Shown here piece after piece: positions 47,138 to 57,366 of a stretch of DNA of 64,000 nucleotides. Location: positions 72,781,235-72,845,234 of the forward strand of contig OY829326.1 of assembly GCA_963691655.1 (NCBI GenBank), given 5' to 3'. The notes below the pieces were generated by a model that did not search any database, had not been told where the DNA came from, and was given only the letters and a program-made list of their open reading frames with translations. Position 1 is the stretch's first letter; every line of letters begins with the position of its first letter. The position numbers were made by a program, and so were the translations under genes. Origin of the DNA: Toxonevra muliebris. Its lineage: Eukaryota; Arthropoda; Insecta; Diptera; Pallopteridae.

Positions 47138-47912
47138 TCTCACTTGCATCTCATAGAAAAACAAAACTCCAAAATAGTTCATGCCGAAATTTATGACGCC
47201 ATGGACTAGTTGTCTAAAGCGCTAGGAAGCATGCAGCCACTTATGGGGCCAAAGTTCAAATCCCACAAAACGTTTCTTTTTTTTAATTTTTTTTTTTTTA
47301 AATCCTATAAATAAAAAAAAAAATTTAAATAACTTTTTGTTTCCACTATTTTTCATTTTTTATTTAGTTGCATTTTTCCAGGCTCGAACCAGCAGCCAAA
47401 CAAGTTTACATCATAACTGTAGAACAACGCGCCTACCAACTAAGCTACATAAGCAAATTTGTTTCAAATGAAATTTGTTTCTTTTATTCTTGCAATGTTT
47501 CCAGCACAATTAATATTTTTTAACTCTTTGAGGCATACGTTTTTAAAGAAAATAAAAACACTGTTTGCACAGAATTCTTTTGGTTTATAGCATTGACAAC
47601 TGAATAAGAAATTGTAAATAAAATATTAAACTATATGACTATAAGTAATTTAAAATTTTCGAGGTGGGTTAAAATATATCACACTATGCATAAAAAAATA
47701 TACAAAAGTTGGAACAATTTTTACCCTACCTACAGTAAAGAGTTAACTAGGAAAGAGAAAGTAAGATATACAAATTTGAAATACTAAATCAGTCTTTCTT
47801 TGTTTATCATTATTTCTACAAATAGACCGTGTAAAATTTTGAAATTGTGTTAGTCAAAGCCAAAAATTTTGTTACTGTATTGGAGTTTCCATTAGCGCTG
47901 TCTGGCAGGGTA
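47138..47912 (+). mobile_element. Convergent tRNA-like repeat, copy B
   Basis: Same layout as copy A. On the + strand, TGGACTAGTTG (47202-47212) and GTTCAAATCCC (47254-47264). On the minus strand, TAGCTTAGTTGGTAGGCGCG (47429-47448) and GGTTCGAGCCTGG (47379-47391). The body matches A throughout and ends TATTGGAGTTTCCATTAGCG, CTGTCTGGCAGGG. Confidence 0.65.
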
Positions 47913-48000
47913 CATATATATGTATGAAGGAGTATATATATGTTGGTGTATCCCAGCAACAAATTTAGAACATTCTAGTTAAGTATGTTTCAAAAAAAAT

Positions 48001-50030
48001 GTGTGCAAGGCACGCAAGATATTTGATGTGTAAACAGTTAAGCCAACTGAATGCCATATACATAAGCTCACATATGCATAGCCATATATAGGGATTTTAT
48101 GTATAATGTAAATGCTAGGTAAATAATTCAAATTTAAACTATTCTTTTATAAACTTAAAAATTTATTAGATATCATTATCTTTTATATATAATTGCCCAA
48201 TTCACTATAAATTGCAAATGGTGTTGCATCATTGCAAATGCAAATTTTTATTCCATATCGCATATATTTGTTGTTGTGATAGCAAAAATATTTTGCAATT
48301 GCACCAAATCGTAGTTGCATTATTTTTCTTTTACTCAATGCATCGGGCGCGATATGCTCGCATATACGCAGCTGTAATTGCATCTTTTTTTCCGCGCTTT
48401 AAGTTTTTCTTCCTGTCGATTTGAAATTTTATTATATGTGAAAATTTTACATAACGTCGCCTGAGAATGATTTGGCGTGTAGGTATATAAATTTGTACAC
48501 ACATAAATCAATTCTCAGGCGATAATAAGTTCTTTCCGCATTTAACCTTAGAAAGGCAACCAAGGGTGGCCAGTCACCCCACTACTTTTTTAAAGCACCG
48601 CAAAGAAAGAAACAATGTATTTTTATTGAAGTAAATAAGTGATTTTATAATAAATAAATTTGATTTTTTCTGTTTAACAATTTTGCTATTTACATAGATG
48701 AAAAAGTGTTGCCTTTCTAAGGTTAATGTACAAAGCAAAATTTTTATAATGCCGTGGTTTGCTATCATTATCACTATATTTTGTTTATACATTTATTGAA
48801 ACCTAGATTACTTATTACTTATCATTTTGTAGGTATTGTTTTTATATCCCAATATACATTATTGTTTGATATCAACTTGAGGTAGATTTGAGGTCAAATA
48901 CCTTCTCAAATCACCAACGTTAATTCTCAAATGCACCTCAATGGTCCGATTATAGTCTTCTTAACTTAAAAGGCACATTTTTTATATGGTGATTTTCTTA
49001 GTTATCAAATTGACAAATTTATGATTCCCAACTTGATATCAAAGGAATTTCTCCAACCTGTCAAACCTCACTTTTCACTTTTTTGCTCTTACGCATCCCC
49101 CAAATTGAATTATAATTATGTACAAAATATACATTATGTAAAGCATATATTTCCCTTTAATTCATTTTCACCTCACTTTTATTTCGAATTTTTTTCACTT
49201 TCACTCAGTTTTTTATATTTATTTTTCAAAATTGAATTGAATTTACAGAAAATGTTTTCCACAAATTAAAATTCTGTGAGAATCTGTGAGAAATCAACAG
49301 TATTGCCATACGAGTATACTTATAAAATATTGTAAATAATATCTCAAATTTAACTCAAATCGTATTCAAGTTGATATCAAGCGTTGGAAAAAATGTTTGG
49401 TTTCAAGTGGAGAAAAGTGTTTGATATCTAATTGAGAATTATAATATTTCTCAAACATTGAAAAAAATGTTGATTCTCAACTTGATGTCAAGTTGAAAGT
49501 CAACAAGGAGAAAAATGTTTGAACTTAAATTGAGAAATACATTGGAAATCAATTTGAGAACTAAGCTTTTCTCCAACATTGAAGAAATCATTTTTCAATG
49601 CATATTGGGATTTTAAAAAATATTTAATTTTAATCCAATCTAACTAACTGAATGCAAAACCTATCAAACGCCTGTGTTTGCTACGGCGACTTCTCTGCTT
49701 GCATGGTATAGTCGATCTCCACACGTTTAACACCAACAAATAATTCTGCCACGAATAAATGTACACACACATTTTGTTTTCGTATGTACATATATGTGTG
49801 AGTAAATTTATCGAAACATAAACAAACAAACTCCGCTCGTATTTTAATTTCTCCCTCTCTTCTTCTCTTCTCTTTGTTGTTTAGAGTAGCACAGTCATGC
49901 CGCGCAGTAGTGCGAGCGAGAGGGGAACTGGACGTTACAGTTATCTTACATCTTACGATACAGTTATTCTTACATTTTACACATTTGAAATTTTGCCCAT
50001 ACCGTGAGCTAAAATGTTTACACATCAAAA
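48001..50030 (-). mobile_element. Helentron-associated (HINE/DINE-like) element, copy 2, with nested MITE
   Basis: Reverse orientation of 41873-43160. The 3' hairpin is at 48001-48015 (GTGTGC-AAG-GCACGC), TTTGATGTGTAAACAG at 48022-48037, and the 5' end TTTGATGTGTAAACA is the complement of 50014-50028. The interior matches copy 1 closely, for example both carry the same open 113-115 codon stretch. An extra 760 bp (48848-49609) is a nested MITE. Confidence 0.65.
48848..49609. mobile_element. MITE nested in HINE copy 2
   Basis: The ends CCCAATATACATT (48848) and the complement of AATGCATATTGGG (to 49609) are inverted, with AT on both sides. HINE copy 1 keeps the empty site (minus strand of about 42265-42290: GTTTTTATATTTTAAAAAAT), giving the exact junctions. 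The interior is rich in TCTCAA and TTGATATCAA motifs. Confidence 0.8.
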
Positions 50031-50039
50031 ATTAAAAAA

Positions 50040-50278
50040 TTGTCGATAATAATCGAAAAGTCATTGAAATATCGATAACCCCTTATCGATATTATTGATA
50101 TTTCGCCACCACTAATAAGTATGTGGAAGTAGAGCCTTCTCTTCCAACATTGATGTGTTGTTGATTGCGTCCTTTCTTAACCAACGAGGAGAAGGTACGT
50201 TTCCTTACGCTGCTGTCACTGGAGTTAAAAATGACGATGATGGCATCGCAACAGTATAGTCGGACATCCGTTTTAAGT
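50040..50278. other. Non-coding, with a TATCGAT-rich stretch
   Basis: 50040-50110 has repeated ATCGATA/TTATCGAT motifs with imperfect dyad symmetry. Nothing else recognised. Confidence 0.3.
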
Positions 50279-50744
50279 CAAGTGTTCTCGCGAAAGCGTG
50301 AACTAATTAAAATCAAGAGTGTTCACGTTTGCGAATATGTTGACGTCTGAGAAGGTCACAATTCGGGGCATAAATAATCTTATTAACAATAATTTCAGCT
50401 TATTTATGTAAAAATATAGAAATCTATTTCATGAAAAACAATAGAAAGCAAAATGTTTATCAATTAAAATTTCATTAAAATTCATTTGAATTTACAATAC
50501 ATACTTATTTATACATACATACTATACATTGCAAATTTAATTTAACTCTTATTTATATATTTATTAATCAAAATATTTATAAATATCCATTCGCAACCAA
50601 AAATCATTTAAAAAACGTCATTGCATTACTTACAGTTGACGTCATAGGAGTTTTAACCTTGTTCATGTTCACGTTTTAGAATAGTCAATGTAAATAAGAA
50701 GTTTTCACATTAAGCGGTGTTCACGTTATCACGAGGGCACTGTA
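50279..50744. mobile_element. Pogo-like MITE, related to 44997-45317
   Basis: The left end near 50279 reads GTGTTCTCGCGAAAGCGTGA. The complement of the right end reads CAGTGCCCTCGTGATAACGT and is followed by TA at 50743-50744. It shares TTCACGTTTTAGAAT with the copy at 45.2 kb. The left terminus is uncertain. Confidence 0.55.
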
Positions 50745-50819
50745 ATTGGTTTGGAGGTTGCTGGTTCGATTCTTGTTTTGGTCAGACCGACTGAAAAAAA
50801 GGTAACATAATGCATGAGT

Positions 50820-51780
50820 AAAATATATTCAGTTGGTTTCGAAGTTGTACGCTTGGCACGAATACACAGCTTCAAACGCTTGGCAAAATTTTCAATATGG
50901 GCCGCAACACGTCCACTGATATTCGGTTCAATTCCGAACTCAACAATTGCTTCAGGGACACCAAATTTTTATGACGTTTAGAACAAACTCTGGCCTCTAA
51001 AATAGATCATACGCCGGTGAATATGGTAGCCATTTTTGGGATGTAAAAGAATCGGAAAAATTAGCCTTGCCTCTTGAGTCGTTTTTGCCTTGTGCTCTGA
51101 TGCAGATTCCTGCTAAAATGTCCATTGCTTATCGACAAAGTGTCGTTGGGCCCAGGTCAGTACCACATCCTCCAAAATGTTGTGATGGTAGATTTCTAGA
51201 TTATGATTACCTTATCTATTAAAATCAAGGTTGTCTTACCATTGGTGCCGATCCCACCCCATACAATGACGGTTTGCGGATTTTGACGATGTTGAATCAC
51301 GAAAAATCATCCAGGAGCCTCTGTTGGCCAGTTTCTGTCGGTTTGACGGGTGTGTGCTTGTTCAACAGTAAACAGCTCCTCATCGGTGAAGACAATATTT
51401 TCAGCCGATTCCTGCGGCCCGACGTTGAAGTAGGTGACATCTTTGGAGTCGCACTCGCTTGTTTTCATATGTAAGTAACTGGTCTTTTTTGAGCTTATAA
51501 GCATTGAGCCCAAGTTCTTTTTATGCCATGAAGCGAACTGAATCACGATTGATGCTAGTCTCGTGAGTAATTTTTCTCATGGAAACCGTTGAACTAAGCT
51601 GCATCCGCCTTAGAGTGGTTTTAAGATTCCTGGGAGAATCGATGGTAAGTTTTCCGCCCCCTCTTAAACGATCACCTTCATGGCCCAGTTCCTTGAACCG
51701 TTTAACTGTACGAGAAATTAGCGAACGAGCAATGCGAAGTTACCGCGCATTTGCCTACATCGTAAAAAAAAATTAAATGA
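50820..51780 (-). mobile_element. Decayed mariner relic, third lineage
   Basis: The minus strand reads, N to C, RTVKRFKELGHEGDRLRGG and SPRNLKTTLRRMQ (51600-51720), IVFTDEELFTVEQAH with the first catalytic D (about 51400), TVIVWGGIGTNGKTTLI (51240-51290), TWAQRHFVDKQWTF (51120-51160), and a C-terminal IENFAKRLKLCI (about 50890). Many stops and frameshifts. The FTDEKLFTVEQAH and WGGI signature marks a mariner/Tc1 lineage other than Mos1. Confidence 0.65.
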
Positions 51781-51927
51781 GATCTGTAACACTCAAAAAT
51801 AAGATCCGATATACTTTTGACTAAAAAGAATAATAAAAAAAGAAAATTACAACACTTTTTCAATAGCCTGAAGAATCTTATATACACTTATTTTTTCCTA
51901 GTATCAGAAAGTCAAAGTTCACCTCTT

Positions 51928-52170
51928 GGTAAGCAATGGCAAAACCACTAAGTAATAATAAATTGCACATCGCCGTTCGGAATCGGCGTTCAACTGTAGG
52001 TCCAACCATCGCCTCTGTTGTCTAGTTGGAGTGTGCCAGACTCTTGTCCTTGGATTTTCGAGTTCGGTTCCCGGCTAGGGTATGGTTTCTTATCGATTTT
52101 TCTTTCTTTCTAACTTGGGGCTTTGGTACAAAAGATCTTATAGGGCGCAGTGCCTGACTTTCTGGTCCCC
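51928..52170 (+). mobile_element. SINE-like copies with tRNA-like head
   Basis: A body like that at 30160 (GCAATGGCAAAACCACTAAG, CGCCGTTCGGAATCGG) is followed by a tRNA-like head at about 52015-52083. Its A box is TTGTCTAGTTGGAGTG and its B box GAGTTCGGTTCCCGG, spaced as in a tRNA. The following 80 bp may be the body of a second copy. Confidence 0.5.
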
Positions 52171-52319
52171 CATCTTTCAAATAATAATAATGACTGTATC
52201 GAAAAGGAACTGCACATATTTATTTATTTTTCGCTTCCAACTCTTGTGAAAGTGAAAAGTGATTCTCTTCATTTATGACAAACTTTTTTTCTTATCCCTT
52301 TCATTAAACTAGGCACACC

Positions 52320-53050
52320 TTCTTTTTTAATGGCACTGCTTGCCTTAACTCAGTCCCTTAATTTTTCGACGTCACCAGCCACTCGACCATCCTTCTTGAA
52401 GTTCAATTTGACAATAGCCCAATATCTCTCTATCGGACGAAATTCTGCAGCGCTCGGTGGGTTCTTCTCTTTTCGTCGACAGTACCACCTTTGTATTTTC
52501 TGTAAACTTGGGGAACTGGTACTGTTCTTGATTCCATTTTAACATAGCCTTCATCATCCATTACAACGCACTCAACATCTTGAAGCAAACGTTTGCATAG
52601 TTTTCGAAGTCTTGTTTTCCCAATTTCCACTTATCTATCCCGTTTTTTTGTACTTTTTGTTTGTTATAGGTTTTGAAATAATGTCTTTGCTTCTAAGTTT
52701 TTTTTTTGGCTAAATCTCACACTGACATTGATTTGTTTTTGTTTATTAAGGTCCAGTACCTTTGTTTCAAATTTCGGATTTCTTGTACAATTTTTTCTTC
52801 CACTTTTCGACAAACCTTTGAGCGAACAGCTATCTCCAAGCCTGATTATAATATTTTTGATATTTTACATTGACTTTATACCATTTGACCAGCTGTCTGT
52901 AAGAAATTCCGCTTTCAATACAGTAGTTGTTCACAGTTTGCTTAGGCACGTGATCTTCTATTCGAGGCATCGCGAAAATTAGAATAAGAATAGTGGATAA
53001 AGAAGTAACAATAAAAGCTGAGCCGACCACACTTTCTAAAGTTGCTCATC
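52320..53050 (-). mobile_element. Decayed Tc1/mariner (IS630-type) transposase relic
   Basis: On the minus strand, about 52630-52500 reads LRKLCKRLLQDVECVVMDDE (first catalytic D), and about 52460-52370 reads EFRPIERYWAIVKLNFKKDG, the family's last block (FRPIExYWAIVK). The DDE core between them is deleted. Upstream, 52970-52830 reads MPRIEDHVPKQTVNNYCIES and may be the N-terminus. Confidence 0.6.
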
Positions 53051-53362
53051 GCATTTTGATCCAACATCTACATACACTGTGAAAAATGTTTAAATGAAAG
53101 CAGTTTATTTTCAATAGCGATTTTGTTTCTGTTTGTTGTGTCACCCTGTAGATTTTGTATCTCATATGTAGATGGCGCTGTAGCCAAGAAGTGTATCTTT
53201 CACTCGACCAGTGACAGATTATTTTGGCGCATTTTCTTTATTTTCTCTTCTCACTGTATCACCTGTTTATCGTTATCTATGGTGTTTATATTTGGTTCTT
53301 ATCACTTTGTACATATATAGAGTAACTTTGTAATCATTTTTAAATGTAATTTTCTCTACTAG

Positions 53363-56300
53363 GGTAGTAGGCAGGATTTTTTTTCGGGGGAAGAAATATC
53401 AATAATATATTTTTAATAAAACTGATGTTTAACCCTTTAGTTCCCCAATTTTTGATTATTTTAAAAAAAAAATTTGGATCGATAAATTTTGATGTCAAAA
53501 GCATTAATCTGATCTCAAAAACCTAAAAAGATTTAATGGGCGTAGCTTTATTAAGCCGGAAAGGTTTAATGCCTGAAAGTATTTGTTGTTGAATAAAGTT
53601 TTTATGAATTTGTTTTAAGAAATTAAATATTTTGTATAAAAATTCAAATTTCTAGCTATTCACTGCTACATAGTCTCTTTATCTGGCTGGTCTGACGGTG
53701 AGTATTTTATTTATTTTTTTTTTCACTTTTATCTCAAATTAAATTAAAATAATTAATTTTCCTGTTTTTCACAAATTTTTGACTTTCACCGTCGCAAACG
53801 CATCATAACTCACAGCTTTTTTTGGGGAATTTCTACAAACGATATGATAAAATATAGCAACAAAAAACTATTAAGGTGGTAATTACACCCGCTTTGATGA
53901 AGGCTGTCTAGAGACACGTTTAGGAACTAGAGGGTTATATATAGAAATTAAATATAATATCTAGCGGGACCAAGATATTATATTTATATTTCTGAACCAA
54001 TTCCCCTTAGCACCCTAAAGTCTGCATATACTGAAGCCTAGTTGTTGTGAAACCATTAAGGGCCACTTTTTCAACGTCCGGCTAAGCCCAATCCGAACTT
54101 TAACTCACGGTTACTAATAGTAGTAAGTTCTAATTAGTGCTTAACCGGACATTGATAAAATGGCCCTAAAACTATTTTGCAATCTTATTCTGAGAATTGC
54201 GATTCATGTGTCGAAAAACGTCATCTAAGCCTGGACCCCCAAATGAATACAATGACGTAATTGATGGATCCTACCAAACAGTGGAAGATAGTGCTGAATG
54301 GAAAATGACGACTTAGACTTAAAAAAAAAAATTAATTAAAGAATAACATTTTAAGATTGTTTCCCAAAATTTTGTATTTGATCTGATAATTTTTCCCTAA
54401 ACTTTATTTTCTCAAAAACCATTCAATCGATCAAGCGGAAATGTGCACATGTATTAAATAAACTAAAGGATTAAATAAATTTCTGATGACTACAAAAGTT
54501 CATTAAGCCTGTTACATAGTAGATACTTAAAAAAAATTCTAGACATGAACTGAAATCATAACATTGAACCCAAAATTATAGTTAAATTTAATTTTCAAAG
54601 TCTCCTTAAAAAAATTCCGATGACTTATTCATAATTTTAATTTATCTGGTATTCGCTCAAAAAATAAATTTTTCAAAAATGTCAGATTTATTAATTACCT
54701 GACGAAACTTTCTTCTTTCTTCTTCTTCTTCTTTAATTTAAGATGGGTTTTCTCTCAAGTTTTGCGATGAAAACTCCATAAAAAAGGAACCGGGACGTTT
54801 GTAACTCAAGCATAAGTGCTTCGGATTTAAAAAAAAAGCAAGTTTTTATACGTTTACAAAGTTAAGAATTTTTTGTTTTAAATTTTTGCCGTTTAAAAAG
54901 TTTGAAAATTAATAAAAAAAAAATTAGAAAGTATTATCGATTCATTGTAATTTTACACTTATTTAAAGGTAGTGATGGAGATGTGGAACAGGTTATTAAT
55001 AATACAATAGTGTTATTAATAATACAATAGAAACTCGATACTTGCACGTACTGACAACAAATTAAAAGGGGCTTACATACGTCTGTTTAGAATCTAAATT
55101 TATTACCTTAAATGTTTTAATTCAATACACTTGTATAATAAGTTTCAAGTGAGTATTTCATGTGTAATTAAAGAAATTTTCGATTTCAAGTGAAAGTATC
55201 GAGCATGTGCAAGAACAGAGATTCTACTGTATTATGAACATTTTTTAAGAAAATCACATGCCTCTATTTTTCCTCACTCAATTATAATTTAAATTTTTTC
55301 CTCTTTTCGCAAATTTATTCGATTCTAACGAATCATCTGGTGGTGGAAAACCTCAAAATATACTGTAGAACAAAACATTGATTTTTATTGCCTTTCAAAT
55401 AAGTCTAAATAAGTCTAAAATCTACTAGATAATTCATTCTATTTTTAATTAATTTTTAAGCTTTTTAAACTCAGTTTCAGGACGAAACCTTCAAATCAAA
55501 AACAGTTGCGAACCTAGAATAACTGTGAATGCAGGATTGCTCAGCATCCCGTCTCTTTTTGTGAATCTGAAGTCAAACCCCATGTTAAAAACAACAAATA
55601 AAATTTAGTCGCATAGTGTAACTAAAATTCCAAATCTTAACTCTTAATTTATTTATTTAAGAAAGAAGAAACTTTAGCACGAAGATATATAAAAATTATC
55701 TTATTTAAGTACTAAACAACGTAATGATTTTAACAATTTAAATTTCTGACTTAAAGAAAATAAAGCAAAAGAAGTAAAAAATATATAAAAACCGTTCAAT
55801 AGATTATAAATTTAATTCGTCTCTTTTTGACAATTATTATTAGACTAAATCAACCCACCCCCTAAATACGGCTATAGTTATGCTGCTGTCACCCCTGAAT
55901 TCCAAGTTCTTTAGTTAATTATTTTTAAAATTCATAATTTTTGTTTCAAAATTTGGCTTAGTTCCAATTATTTAATGTTTTGCTCACTATTTTATTTTAG
56001 ATATTTGTCATTATTTAATTATAGACGTAATTTAATTTTTAATTTGTAGATAAGCCGCAATTCTGTTTATAGCCAAAAATTTATTGTTGATTTTTATTGC
56101 CTTTCAAATAAGTCTAAATAAGTCTAAAATCTACTAGATAATTCATTCTATTTTTAATTAATTTTTAAGCTTTTTAAACTCAGTTTCAGGACGAAACCTT
56201 CAAATCAAAAACAGTTGCGAACCTAGAATAACTGTGAATGCAGGATTGCTCAGCATCCCGTCTCTTTTTGTGAATCTGAAGTCAAACCCCATGTTAAAAA

Positions 56301-56579
56301 CAACAAATAAAATTTAGTCGCATAGTGTAACTAAAATTCCAAATCTTAACTCTTAATTTATTTATTTAAGAAAGAAGAAACTTTAGCACGAAGATATATA
56401 AAAATTATCTTATTTAAGTACTAAACAACGTAATGATTTTAACAATTTAAATTTCTGACTTAAAGAAAATAAAGCAAAAGAAGTAAAAAATATATAAAAA
56501 CCGTTCAATAGATTATAAATTTAATTCGTCTCTTTTTGACAATTATTATTAGACTAAATCAACCCACCCCCTAAATACG
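53363..56579. mobile_element. Larger hAT-related relic of the same family as 5396-6448
   Basis: The left side (AGGGTAGTAGGCAGGATTTT, then CGGGGG and AT-rich sequence) resembles the left part of the cubilin hAT element. The right side ends CACCCCCTAAATACGGCTAT like its right end. The terminal bases have diverged and no 8-bp duplication is visible. It contains the PIF-like MITE at 54060 and the 709-bp duplication. Confidence 0.45.
54057..54169. mobile_element. PIF/Harbinger-like MITE
   Basis: 54060-54166 (107 bp). GGGCCACTTTTTCAACGTCC and the complement of the right end GGGCCATTTTATCAATGTCC are inverted, continuing GGYTAAG. TAA lies on both sides (54057-54059 and 54167-54169), the 3-bp target typical of PIF/Harbinger. 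Confidence 0.75.
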
Positions 56580-56797
56580 GCTATAGTTATGCTGCTGTCA
56601 CCCCTGAATTCCAAGTTCTTTAGTTAATTATTTTTAAAATTCATAATTTTTGTTTCAAAATTTGGCTTAGTTCCAATTATTTAATGTTTTGCTCACTATT
56701 TTATTTTAGATATTTGTCATTATTTAATTATAGACGTAATTTAATTTTTAATTTGTAGATAAGCCGCAATTCTGTTTATAGCCAAAAATTTATTGTT
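55380..56797 (+). repeat. Perfect tandem duplication, unit 709 bp
   Basis: 55380-56088 and 56089-56797 are identical as far as I can read. The unit starts GATTTTTATTGCCTTTCAAA and ends AAAAATTTATTGTTG. Part of it is homologous to 6060-6440 of the hAT element in cubilin. Confidence 0.9.
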
Positions 56798-57366
56798 GCT
56801 TTAGTTGTGCTGCTATTGTTTTTGAATTGCTAACTTATATGTGCAAAAATTTTAGTTAGGGATTTTCCCTTATTTCTTTTACTAGATATCAATATTTCCA
56901 GTCTAAAGGTATGGGAAATTCCCTAGCTAACATGAGAAATGTGTATAAAAGTAACATAAACTCTTGCCAAAGATACAGTTTTAAAGTTACAACCAGTGAG
57001 AACGGAGCTAACGTACAAACAAAAATATTTTAAATTTTGTCATATTGAGTGGACAATAAGTGTAGTGAGTATGTATAGCAAATAAACATTTGACTGACAG
57101 TGCGATTAGAATGAATCGAATACTGTCAAAAGTGTTTTCTCAATAACATGAATTGAAAGAAATAAATGTAATTAACCATTTCAATATGTTAAGTGAAAAA
57201 ATTTCGTGAAAAATTTTTATTAATTCTTTGTAATATGTAGACAAAATCTATAGTGAAAAAATCCGAAGCATTTTATTGCTTGCTTTGTTGCATTCTTACC
57301 CATTTGTGCTAATTTAAAGCATGATTCGTCGAGTTTACTTAAAGAGAATTTTTTTTTTGTGATCTG

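Noticed and set aside
45990..47450. True tRNA genes
   Set aside because: The A and B boxes are tRNA-like, but acceptor stems do not pair, the elements are repeated with long bodies, and anticodon arms are poor.
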